Of a DNA stretch of 8,732 nucleotides, positions 1-7,817 are shown one piece after another. The stretch is from an uncultured Eubacteriales bacterium (GTDB lineage: Bacteria > Bacillota > Clostridia > Oscillospirales > QAMX01). Numbering within the stretch: position 1 is the stretch's first letter; the number at the start of each line of letters is the position of its first letter. Made by a program: the position numbers and the translations under genes. Under the pieces are notes generated by a model. The model had not been told where the DNA came from. It saw only the letters and a list, made by a program, of their open reading frames with translations, and did not search any database. The stretch spans positions 1-8,732 of the forward strand of contig URVL01000088.1 in NCBI GenBank assembly GCA_900551265.1. The letters run 5' to 3'.

Positions 1-1151
1 TGAACCGATTGTGTACCCGCATCGTTGAGGTAAGGGATGGATGTCTTTATTTTTACACGGGTAATTTCGCCGCTTACCACGAACAGCGAGAACAAGCGTT
101 CAAACGACAGGAATTTGAGTACCAGCAGTACCGTTCCGAAAAATCTCGACTGGAAAAAGCGGCCCGCCAGTGGAGCCAGGCCAGCAAAAGCGTCCGAAAA
201 GCACCCAGCCGTATGGGAAATTCTGAAGCCCGCCTTCATAAACGAGAAGCAGGAGAAAAAATGGAGAAACTGGACAACGCACGGAAAGCGATTTTATCTC
301 GCCTGGAACAACTGGAGGTGAAAGAGAAACCACGGGAAATGGCACAGGTGCGGATAGATTTTTCTCTCACAGATCCGCCTGCCAACCGGGAAATCGTCAT
401 GGGCGACCATATTACGTTCAGCTATGGGAAGAAACTGATTTTTGAAAATGCCTCGTTTTCTCTACCAAAAGGGAGTAAAACTGCCTTGGTTGGACCAAAC
501 GGAGTAGGAAAAACCACCCTCATGGAGCTGATTTGGTCTGGCGCAACAGGGATCCGCTTGGTTCCCAAAGCAAAGATAGGGTATTTCAAGCAAAATCTGG
601 ATACCCTGGATTTAAGCAAAACGGTTTTGGAAAATGTTATGGAGACATCGGTTCAGAGCGAGAAAACCATGCGTGGGATACTGGCAAGGCTTTTAATCCG
701 ACGGGAGGATGTATTCAAAAAAGTGAGTGTCTTAAGCGGAGGCGAACGGGTCAAGCTGGCCTTTGCTAAACTGTTTGGCTCCCCGGCCAATCTGCTTTTA
801 TTGGATGAACCCACGAACTTTCTGGATATGCCCGCCATCGAGGCTTTGCAACAAATGGTAGAAGACTATGAGGGGACCGTTCTGTTTGTGTCCCATGATC
901 GGACTTTTTCGGATGGTTGTGCCACCAGGATTCTGCGAATTGAGGGCAGAAAACTTATTTCTTTCGATGGAAACCTTACCGAGTGGGAGGAAAAGCAGAT
1001 GGAGTCCAAATCAGAAAAGAAAATGGATAAACTTCTTCTGGAACTGCGGTTGGCAGATGTGATTTCACGCCTATCCACTCCTAACTGCCATAATAAAGAG
1101 GAACTGGAAAAGGAATTTGAACGGCTTATTGCTCAAAAGAACGCACTATAA
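1..1151 (+). CDS. ABC-F family ATPase, likely ribosomal protection protein (5' end outside window)
   Basis: The reading frame is already open at base 3 and enters mid-gene: the first residues (NRLCTRIVEVRDG) are the end of the first ATP-binding domain, so the N-terminal third is missing and the TTG at base 9 is not the start. Counting from that TTG, residues about 25-105 form a charged, helical interdomain linker. The second ATPase domain follows with Walker A GPNGVGKTT (162-170), signature LSGGE (242-246), Walker B LLLLDEPTN (262-270) and switch SHDR (295-298), then a short charged C-terminal tail. There are no membrane segments, which is typical of ABC-F. Resistance ABC-F proteins (Vga, Lsa, Msr, VmlR, CplR types) bind the ribosomal E site and displace drugs through the linker. 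The linker and tail look closest to the Vga/VmlR/CplR kind, by eye only. A non-resistance ABC-F translation factor remains possible. The stop is 23 bp before the IS21 target duplication, so the gene is not interrupted. Confidence 0.85.
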   Translation, partial: NRLCTRIVEVRDGCLYFYTGNFAAYHEQREQAFKRQEFEYQQYRSEKSRLEKAARQWSQASKSVRKAPSRMGNSEARLHKREAGEKMEKLDNARKAILSRLEQLEVKEKPREMAQVRIDFSLTDPPANREIVMGDHITFSYGKKLIFENASFSLPKGSKTALVGPNGVGKTTLMELIWSGATGIRLVPKAKIGYFKQNLDTLDLSKTVLENVMETSVQSEKTMRGILARLLIRREDVFKKVSVLSGGERVKLAFAKLFGSPANLLLLDEPTNFLDMPAIEALQQMVEDYEGTVLFVSHDRTFSDGCATRILRIEGRKLISFDGNLTEWEEKQMESKSEKKMDKLLLELRLADVISRLSTPNCHNKEELEKEFERLIAQKNAL

Positions 1152-1174
1152 AAAGCCAGGGGGGAATATAGACA

Positions 1175-1182
1175 TATTGTGG
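1175..1182. repeat. Target-site duplication, left copy
   Basis: TATTGTGG lies directly against the IS21 right end at 1183 and is identical to the copy at 3798-3805. With the IS removed, the ancestral sequence reads through one copy of these eight bases. Confidence 0.93.
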
Positions 1183-1234
1183 TGTGTTTGTCAAACGAAA
1201 ATGTGAGCAAAAGGGCCCCAAAAAAGTGAGCACC
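1183..1234 (+). repeat. IS21 terminal inverted repeat, istB-side end
   Basis: This end begins TGTGTTTG and runs to GTGAGCACC. Aligned with the reverse complement of 3745-3797, it shares TGTGTTT, GAAAATGT, AGCAAA and AAAAAGTGAGCACC with only a few gaps and substitutions. GTGAGCA-type motifs recur further inside the element, as expected for multiple transposase-binding sites. Confidence 0.88.
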
Positions 1235-1335
1235 TTCAGCACCAGATTTCATGTCGTGAGCAATGCTTTTCCCAAGTACCAAATGCTCACCTTTTGAGTA
1301 CCCGGAAAGATGAGGGCCTTTTGCAAGAGTGGGTA

Positions 1336-1393
1336 CCCTGGGGGGCCTAATGCTCACATCAGTCCCCTGGGGGGGCCAAACGCTCACATCGGT
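1336..1393 (+). repeat. Tandem pair of 28-29 bp direct repeats inside the IS21 istB-side end
   Basis: Copy 1 (1336-1363) and copy 2 (1365-1393) share CCCTGGGGGG, then CC, an A-rich spacer, GCTCACATC and GGT/AGT, with one extra G in the second copy. Shorter relatives (TGCTCACC near 1286, GAGTACCC near 1295 and 1420) occur in the surrounding noncoding stretch 1235-1426. These are probably additional transposase-binding sites. I see no gene in 1152-1426. Confidence 0.75.
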
Positions 1394-1426
1394 GTCCAAA
1401 GCCTTTTTGCACTAATTTTGAGTACC

Positions 1427-3647
<2,221 letters not shown>

Positions 3648-3744
3648 TCGTAACACCTTTCTGCTACCCCCTTATGGGTTATCCCACCTAAAGGGTAGCG
3701 TTTATTTCGGGTGCTGACAATGGCTCATTTTTATTTGCCATTGG

Positions 3745-3797
3745 GGTGCTCACTTTTTGGGTAGCCTTTGCTACATTTTCATTTTACCGAAAACACA
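3745..3797 (-). repeat. IS21 terminal inverted repeat, istA-side end
   Basis: Read on the minus strand from 3797, this end starts TGTGTTTT and finishes AAAAAGTGAGCACC, matching the other end at 1183-1234. Between it and istA (3648-3744) there are degenerate copies of the same inner motifs (GTCAGCACCC near 3711-3720 and GCTACCC), so the subterminal region probably carries both transposase sites and the istA promoter. I could not assign a convincing promoter there. Confidence 0.87.
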
Positions 3798-3805
3798 TAT
3801 TGTGG
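3798..3805. repeat. Target-site duplication, right copy
   Basis: TATTGTGG lies directly after the AAACACA tip at 3797 and matches 1175-1182 in all eight bases. Because the duplication is intact, no deletion has occurred across either IS edge since insertion. Confidence 0.93.
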
Positions 3806-3899
3806 GTTACTGCATACAAGTACTGCAATGTCAGCAGCTTCAAAACAATTTGTGACTGCATATCTGCGGAATATTGTTCTCAGCATATTCACCCCTTGA

Positions 3900-4076
3900 C
3901 AAATCTCTTTCCAAAAGCAGATATTAGAGCGTTATGCCAAAGATCATGGCATTACCAGGTACAAATTCTATGTAGACGACGGAATCAGCGGTACGACTTT
4001 TAATCGCCCTGGGTTCCAGGAAATGCTGGCAGATATTGAAGCCGGATATGTCTATATGGTTGTCGTAAAAGATATG
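3900..4076 (+). pseudogene. Internal fragment of a large serine recombinase
   Basis: Translation in one frame from base 3900 gives 59 codons without a stop, reading QISFQKQILERYAKDHG, then YVDDGISGTTFNRPGF, then EAGYVYMVVVKDM. This matches the middle of the catalytic domain of the large serine recombinases that move clostridial transposons (TnpX/TndX-like), where SISNQ...LLEDYA, DDGYSGTNFNRPGF and VIVKDMSR are conserved. The N-terminal part with the catalytic serine is missing: a TGA lies in frame at 3897-3899. Everything after KDM is replaced by antisense parB sequence at about 4074-4076. The fragment cannot be a working enzyme. The 94 bp between the IS and this fragment (3806-3899) show nothing I recognise. 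Confidence 0.82.
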
Positions 4077-4511
4077 CTTGGCGACCTCCAGCCGGAGGCG
4101 GTAGGCCCATGCCCGTTCACTGGGGAGCACATCTTCCCGCTGGATATTGCTGTCCACCAGCTCGGTAGCGGCCTCCTCATCCGTCATATTACGAATGATA
4201 ACCGGCATATCCTCCAGCCCTGCCAGCTCACTGGCACGGTAGCGGCGGTGTCCGGCTATGATCTCATACCCGCCCTCCGGGTCAGGCCGGACAAGTCCCG
4301 GCTGCCGTACTCCCCGCGCTTTGACGGTGGCCGCGATCTGCTGCATGGTGGGATCATCGTCCCGCACCTGAAAGGGCTGGCCGCGCGGCATGACTTCCCG
4401 CAGGCTCGGATAGCCCTTGAATGGGTGCAGCTCAGATAGAGGGACGCGGACGACGACCTCCTCTGGACGGGCTTCAAATTCCTGTGGAGCGTTTTCAGGC
4501 TGTTTGCTGAT
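4074..4511 (-). pseudogene. ParB-like nuclease/partition domain protein, truncated and lacking a standard start
   Basis: From 4511 the minus strand encodes 146 residues beginning ISKQPENAPQEF. A ParB N-terminal domain follows: PLSELHPFK (about 24-32), PFQVRDDD (46-53), the box [10 protein letters not shown] (81-90) and VDSNIQREDVLPSERAWAYR (119-138). After VAKH (143-146) family similarity stops and the frame runs into antisense recombinase sequence, so the C-terminal part is gone. A perfect site GGAGGTGA (4516-4523) precedes residue 1 at normal spacing, but the codon there is ATC (4509-4511), not ATG. The next ATG in frame (4389-4391) would remove about 40 residues and has no obvious site. 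Such ParB-like genes are common in clostridial integrative elements and plasmids. I call it a remnant; a functional shortened protein is unlikely but not excluded. Confidence 0.78.
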
Positions 4512-4541
4512 AGAGTCACCTCCAAACTGTGGGTAAAGAAA

Positions 4542-4571
4542 AAGGCGAACACCTATCTCGATGTTCGCCTT
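4542..4571 (-). terminator. Intrinsic terminator hairpin just upstream of the parB remnant
   Basis: AAGGCGAACA (4542-4551) and TGTTCGCCTT (4562-4571) form a perfect 10-bp stem with a 10-nt loop. On the minus strand it is followed by a T-run (TTTTTCTTT counting the stem edge). It ends only about 18 nt before the parB ribosome binding site, too close for a promoter to fit between. It therefore either ends an upstream transcript or acts as an attenuator for parB. The best -35-like hexamer upstream is TTGTCA at 4616-4621, but its -10 partner is poor. Confidence 0.7.
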
Positions 4572-4680
4572 GCCTGATTAACATGTATTTCTCTATGCCA
4601 AATTTGCTCAGCCTGTGACAAAGCTGCATGCAAAAATCTGCGGCTGCGGCGGCTGTCGTGGGCCGCGATACAGGGGGAAA

Positions 4681-4752
4681 ATATAGCCCGGATTTAGCCC
4701 ATAATTTAACCCATCTACTCACCCATTCCGCAATTTAACCCCTATTTAACCC
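4681..4752. repeat. Five phased 9-bp repeats (consensus ATTTAACCC), candidate integrase arm sites or iterons
   Basis: Copies lie at 4681-4689 (ATATAGCCC), 4692-4700 (ATTTAGCCC), 4704-4712, 4733-4741 and 4744-4752 (all three ATTTAACCC). Start-to-start distances are 11, 12, 29 and 11 bp, close to whole helical turns, and several copies are followed by AT. A loose half copy ACCCAT sits in the larger gap. Such arrays are bound by tyrosine integrases near element ends or by replication initiators. No gene is credible in 4512-4865, which also holds the hairpin at 4542-4571 and the 10-bp units at 4781-4810. Confidence 0.7.
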
Positions 4753-4780
4753 ATAAAAAACGGATTAGCTTGGGCGAAGC

Positions 4781-4810
4781 TGCGTCAAAGCGCGTCAAAC
4801 CATATCAAAA
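4781..4810. repeat. Three tandem 10-bp units between the phased repeats and the rpsI terminator
   Basis: The units are TGCGTCAAAG, CGCGTCAAAC and CATATCAAAA, each 10 bp and sharing a TCAAA core. The first two are identical over GCGTCAAA; the third is degenerate. They lie immediately against the terminator stem at 4812. A short inverted repeat AGCTT...AAGCT (4767-4781) adjoins them. Confidence 0.5.
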
Positions 4811-4811
4811 G

Positions 4812-4848
4812 CAAAAGCCCCGGAAACCTTGAATTTCCGGGGCTTTTG
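4812..4848 (-). terminator. Strong intrinsic terminator of the rplM-rpsI operon
   Basis: CAAAAGCCCCGGAAA (4812-4826) pairs perfectly with TTTCCGGGGCTTTTG (4834-4848), giving a 15-bp stem with a GC core and a 7-nt loop. It lies 17 nt past the rpsI stop on the minus strand. The flanking A/T tracts may let it work in both directions, insulating the ribosomal operon from the mobile region. Confidence 0.9.
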
Positions 4849-4865
4849 AAACAATTTGATGTTGT

Positions 4866-5270
4866 TTAGCGCTTGCTGAACTGAGGCGCGCGACGGGCGG
4901 CCTTGAGGCCGTACTTTTTACGCTCTTTCATTCTCGGATCACGTGTGAGTAAGCCGGCTTTCTTCAAAGCGGGCTTGTACTCTTCATTGGCCTTTACAAG
5001 CGCACGAGCGAGGCCATGACGGATTGCACCAGCCTGACCGGTGAAACCACCGCCTACAACAGTTGCCTCTACATCAAATTTTCCAAGTGTTTCGGTAACG
5101 CTAAAAGGCTGACGAACGATGAGCTTCATGGTATCGAGACCAAAATACTCTTCGATATCGCGGCCGTTAATTGTGATGGCGCCGGTGCCGTTCGGATACA
5201 GTCTTACACGCGCGACGGATTTCTTTCTGCGGCCGGTGCCGTAATGATAAAGTTTCTTGCTCTGATACAT
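4866..5270 (-). CDS. rpsI: Small-subunit ribosomal protein S9 (uS9)
   Basis: This 134-residue protein shows the S9 signatures [19 protein letters not shown] at residues 10-28, [19 protein letters not shown] (73-91) and the basic C-terminal tail ending RRAPQFSKR, which reaches the P-site tRNA in the 30S subunit. The length is normal for the family (about 130). A strong site (AAGGAGGAGG) precedes the ATG, which lies 15 nt after the rplM stop, so the two are co-transcribed. The 3' end is complete despite directly bordering mobile-element debris. The 3' end of rpsI is a known integration site for integrative conjugative elements in Bacillota, particularly streptococci, so the last codons may have been rebuilt by an insertion. 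Confidence 0.98.
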   Translation of the reverse strand: MYQSKKLYHYGTGRRKKSVARVRLYPNGTGAITINGRDIEEYFGLDTMKLIVRQPFSVTETLGKFDVEATVVGGGFTGQAGAIRHGLARALVKANEEYKPALKKAGLLTRDPRMKERKKYGLKAARRAPQFSKR

Positions 5271-5285
5271 TCTCGTTCCTCCTCC

Positions 5286-5720
5286 TTAAAGCTTGCCGGT
5301 CCACGCGACGGGCTTCTGTGCCTCGTGTATATGGGCTGCGCCAACAAACAACCTCAGGCGCTTCAACTGCTCACGACCGTTGTGATTACGGGGAAGCATG
5401 CCGCGAACAGCAAGCTTCATGGCAAGCTCGGGTTTATCCTGCATCAGGAGGCGATACTTCGTTTCCTTAAGCCCACCCGGATATCCGGAATGTGTGCGAT
5501 AAAACTTTTGCTCCATCTTACGTCCGGTAAGAACCGCTTTTTCGACATTGATAATGATAACATAATCGCCGCAGTCCTGGTTCGGTGTATACTCGGCTTT
5601 ATGCTTGCCGCGCAAAATATGCGCAGCAGCAGCGGCAGTACGGCCAAGCGGCTTGTCCGCTGCATCTAAAATGTACCAGCTGCGCTGAATGGTGCTTGGT
5701 TTTGCCATATAAGTTGACAT
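5286..5720 (-). CDS. rplM: Large-subunit ribosomal protein L13 (uL13)
   Basis: This 144-residue protein carries L13 signatures: WYILDAADKPLGRTAAAAA (about residues 15-33), LRGKHKAEYTPNQDCGDYV (36-54), VLTGRKMEQKFYRTHSGYPG (63-82) and the conserved AVRGMLPRN (104-112). It belongs to the 50S subunit and acts early in assembly. The length is normal. The ATG at 5720 follows GGAGGG by about 6 nt; M5 is in frame but has no better site. It is the first gene of the rplM-rpsI operon and is preceded by a leader of about 228 nt from the promoter at 5955-5983. L13 is known to repress its own operon in several bacteria, so leader control is plausible. Confidence 0.98.
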   Translation of the reverse strand: MSTYMAKPSTIQRSWYILDAADKPLGRTAAAAAHILRGKHKAEYTPNQDCGDYVIIINVEKAVLTGRKMEQKFYRTHSGYPGGLKETKYRLLMQDKPELAMKLAVRGMLPRNHNGREQLKRLRLFVGAAHIHEAQKPVAWTGKL

Positions 5721-5948
5721 TCTTTTCCCTCCACTGCTAATTTACATGTGAGCTGAGAATCAATCCGCCGGACAACTCAAAAAACAAAGAAACAGTTTCT
5801 TTCTCTTTTGAGCTGACCGGAATCACACTGCTTAAAATCACAGGCAAATGATCGGACAATTCATCCTCAAAAAAACGCCGGAATCGTGATGAAACCGCGC
5901 CTTTTCGACGAAACAGCCGCACAAAAGCACACAGCTAATGTTCGGCAG
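5721..5948 (-). other. Long 5' leader of rplM, candidate autoregulatory RNA
   Basis: About 228 nt separate the predicted transcript start from the rplM ATG. Apart from the ribosome binding site GGAGGG next to the ATG and the hairpin at 5768-5820, I recognise no named motif. L13 leader elements are known in Bacillota but normally sit close to the start codon; I cannot match that consensus by eye. A 61-codon open frame (5737-5922) starts at GTG without a ribosome binding site and is probably chance. Confidence 0.55.
5768..5820 (-). ncRNA. 53-nt imperfect palindrome in the rplM leader (RNA hairpin)
   Basis: The outer CCGG (5768-5771) pairs with CCGG (5817-5820), CA with TG, CTCAAAA (5776-5782) with TTTTGAG (5806-5812) and AAAGAAAC (5786-5793) with GTTTCTTT (5795-5802). 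The mismatches are symmetric. The innermost pairs must open to make a loop. The structure lies about 50-100 nt upstream of the rplM start and has no following T-run, so it is not a simple terminator. Its role is unknown. Confidence 0.6.
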
Positions 5949-5954
5949 GTATTA

Positions 5955-5983
5955 TTTATATCACACTTTTCGGCTGGTGTCAA
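5955..5983 (-). promoter_or_regulatory. Near-consensus promoter of the rplM-rpsI operon
   Basis: On the minus strand, TTGACA (5978-5983) and TATAAA (5955-5960) are separated by exactly 17 bp, with an extended -10 TG one base before the -10 box. The predicted transcript start is near 5948. This is the expected strength for a housekeeping sigma factor promoter driving ribosomal protein genes. Confidence 0.88.
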
Positions 5984-6166
5984 GACTTTTCCCGAAAAAA
6001 TTAATTTAGAATTTTGAATCTTTCATTTTCTCTATATAACTCACGTTTTCTTTTGTTTTCAAGCGTGCGAATTCTATTTTTGCAAATGGCCATGCTCAAC
6101 ATTTTATCGTGCGCTCTCGCATTTATAGATGGGGAGAATGTACCCAAAGTCGCCGCTGGAAAGCAC

Positions 6167-6195
6167 TACACAAAGGCGCGTTCTTATGTTATACT
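6167..6195 (+). promoter_or_regulatory. Promoter of the DUF3810-GNAT-carboxypeptidase operon
   Basis: TACACA (6167-6172, four of six -35 matches) is followed after 17 bp by TATACT (6190-6195) with an extended -10 TG at 6187-6188. The predicted start is near 6202, leaving a leader of about 50 nt before the ATG at 6254. The stretch 5984-6166 between the two divergent promoters is AT-rich and shows no gene. Confidence 0.7.
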
Positions 6196-6253
6196 ATCCT
6201 TATATTCAAATGTTTTATGGGGGACAAAGTTGCCGGAAGTAGGAGGAGATGTG

Positions 6254-7363
6254 ATGAGGCGAAAAGAAGGTTCCTATTTAACTGCCGGAACGATTGGGCG
6301 TTTTGTATTTGCAGCGCTGATGATAGCTCTTTATATTGTTACGTATTCGATTTTCTCCGGGAATCCGCAATATGCCGACAATTACAGAGAAGTAACAAAA
6401 TCTGTAGCCATGGTTTTATCTGGCGCGATGTCGTATGTGTCGTTTACGGTTGCGGAACTGCTGGTTTTTCTGCTTTTAACGGTCGCACTTTTATATCTTG
6501 CATTTGCAATATATAAAATGTCTGCAACGAAAGAGATCCTGACACGGCTGCTCAGAATGTTTTCCAACGTGATGGCGGTTGGTTCGGTGCTGCTCCTCCT
6601 GTTTTTTGCACTGTATGGTGCGAACTATTATTGCTCTCCCATAGCGGAGCGCATGAATCTTGAAACCGGCCGCGCAGACAAAGCGGATTTAATTGCATTA
6701 ACGGAGCTTATGCGGGATCGGGCAAATGAGTATGCCGATATTGTTCCGCGCGATTTGGACGGTTACTGTGAATTTGGAAACTTTGCCGGTATGGCGTCGC
6801 TCATTTCTATGGGGTATGAAACGCTTGCGCAGGAGTATGGTTTCCTGTCCGGTACCTATGCGCCGGTAAAGAGTATTTCTTCCTGGCAGATATTGGCTTC
6901 TTTTGGGATATCGGGGATTTATGTCCCATTTACTGGTGAATGCATTGTCGTCCCGGATAGCCCGGATCAGTCAATCATTTTCACCATGGCGCATGAAACG
7001 GCCCATCGTCTGGCTATTGCACCGGAGGATGAAGCCAACTTTATTGCGTTTCTAGCTTGCCGCGCCAATACGGACCGGCGTGTTTCATATTCCGGCTACT
7101 TTATGGCATATATCTACTGCTTTAATGCGTTGTACAGCGTAGATGCCGACAGCGCCCGAACCATTCAGTCTGGCGTAAACGATAATCTTGCAAAGGATAT
7201 CGCACAGCACAACGAAAGCGTGCGGAGTCATGACGGCGTACTTGCCGATATCGGGAGTCAGGTAAACGATACCTATTTGAAAAGTTATGGACAGACGGCC
7301 GGAGCGGCAAGTTATGGCCTGATGGTGGACTTGTTGCTGGCCGAATATGCGGATGTATTGTAA
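6254..7363 (+). CDS. DUF3810 family membrane protein with HETAH metallopeptidase-like motif
   Basis: The protein has 369 residues. Three hydrophobic segments lie at about 15-35, 62-86 and 106-122, followed by a large hydrophilic domain, probably extracytoplasmic. That domain contains HETAH (247-251), an HExxH zinc motif, followed by APEDEANFIAFLAC (256-269), where E258 or E260 could be the third ligand. This combination is typical of DUF3810, a family of predicted membrane metallopeptidases with no known substrate. I chose the ATG at 6254 because AGGAGG (6241-6246) lies 7 nt before it; the open frame extends back to 6014 but without a start signal and upstream of the predicted promoter. It is the first gene of a three-gene operon; its stop is 10 nt before the next start. 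With a D,D-carboxypeptidase in the same operon, a cell-wall role is plausible. Confidence 0.83.
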   Translation: MRRKEGSYLTAGTIGRFVFAALMIALYIVTYSIFSGNPQYADNYREVTKSVAMVLSGAMSYVSFTVAELLVFLLLTVALLYLAFAIYKMSATKEILTRLLRMFSNVMAVGSVLLLLFFALYGANYYCSPIAERMNLETGRADKADLIALTELMRDRANEYADIVPRDLDGYCEFGNFAGMASLISMGYETLAQEYGFLSGTYAPVKSISSWQILASFGISGIYVPFTGECIVVPDSPDQSIIFTMAHETAHRLAIAPEDEANFIAFLACRANTDRRVSYSGYFMAYIYCFNALYSVDADSARTIQSGVNDNLAKDIAQHNESVRSHDGVLADIGSQVNDTYLKSYGQTAGAASYGLMVDLLLAEYADVL

Positions 7364-7373
7364 GGAGCTATGT

Positions 7374-7817
7374 ATGTACACTTATCAGATGATACGGCGC
7401 GGCGATTATACAGACGCGCATAAGATACGAATTCAGGTTTTTGTAGAGGAACAGGGATTTGTCAATGAAATCGATGGTTTAGACGATGAGGCATGGCATA
7501 TTGTCATGTATGATGCGGATACCCCGATCGCAACGGCGCGTGCTTTTTTGGATGATGCCGGCCTTTGTAAAATTGGCCGCGTGGCCGTGATGCCGGCATA
7601 TCGCGGCCAGCATTTGGGCGAAAAGCTGATGCAGCTTCTGGAAGAGGAAATGAAGAAGCTGGGCGCGCAGCGGTTTCAGGTCAGCGCGCAGGTTCAGGCG
7701 TCCGGTTTCTATGCCAAGCTGGGGTATGCCTGTCATGGAGAAGAATACCTGGATGAGCACTGCCCGCATGTGGATATGTATAAGCCTTCTATTGCCGACG
7801 AAGGACCAGATCAGTGA
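7374..7817 (+). CDS. GNAT family N-acetyltransferase, YjcF/ElaA-like
   Basis: This 147-residue single-domain protein has the GNAT order of motifs: an N-terminal strand-helix with IRIQVFVEEQGFVNEIDGLDD (about residues 18-38, split IRIQVFVEEQ and GFVNEIDGLDD), an acidic signature seen in ElaA and B. subtilis YjcF. Next comes KIGRVAVMPAYRGQHLG (66-82), whose RGQHLG loop binds acetyl-CoA pyrophosphate. SAQVQASGFYAKLGY (104-118) and the ending HVDMYK (132-137) are also typical. The acceptor substrate is not predictable. The ATG at 7374 is preceded by AAGGAG (7362-7367) overlapping the DUF3810 stop; an ATG at 7370 is out of frame. The stop overlaps the next gene start by 4 nt (GTGA), so the three genes are likely translated together. 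Confidence 0.92.
   Translation: MYTYQMIRRGDYTDAHKIRIQVFVEEQGFVNEIDGLDDEAWHIVMYDADTPIATARAFLDDAGLCKIGRVAVMPAYRGQHLGEKLMQLLEEEMKKLGAQRFQVSAQVQASGFYAKLGYACHGEEYLDEHCPHVDMYKPSIADEGPDQ

Noticed and set aside
1133..1399. 88-codon open frame on the minus strand in the IS21 istB-side end
   Set aside because: Its repeated PP/STDVS-like pattern simply translates the direct repeats at 1336-1393; noncoding ends are expected here.
3896..3925. TTGACA hexamer (3896-3901) as a promoter
   Set aside because: There is no good -10 at 16-18 bp, and most of the stretch is recombinase coding remnant.
4023..4439. 138-codon plus-strand open frame from the recombinase remnant
   Set aside because: Only the first 18 codons belong to the recombinase; the rest is antisense to parB.
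4516..4722. 68-codon open frame on the minus strand across the phased repeats and terminator
   Set aside because: It is low-complexity in part (an alanine run), reads through the hairpin and repeat array, and has no family resemblance.
5737..5922. 61-codon open frame on the minus strand inside the rplM leader
   Set aside because: It starts with GTG without a ribosome binding site, has no recognisable motif and overlaps a palindrome that explains the sequence better.
6014..6253. N-terminal 80-codon extension of the DUF3810 gene
   Set aside because: It lies partly upstream of the predicted promoter, lacks a ribosome binding site, and a strong site marks the ATG at 6254.
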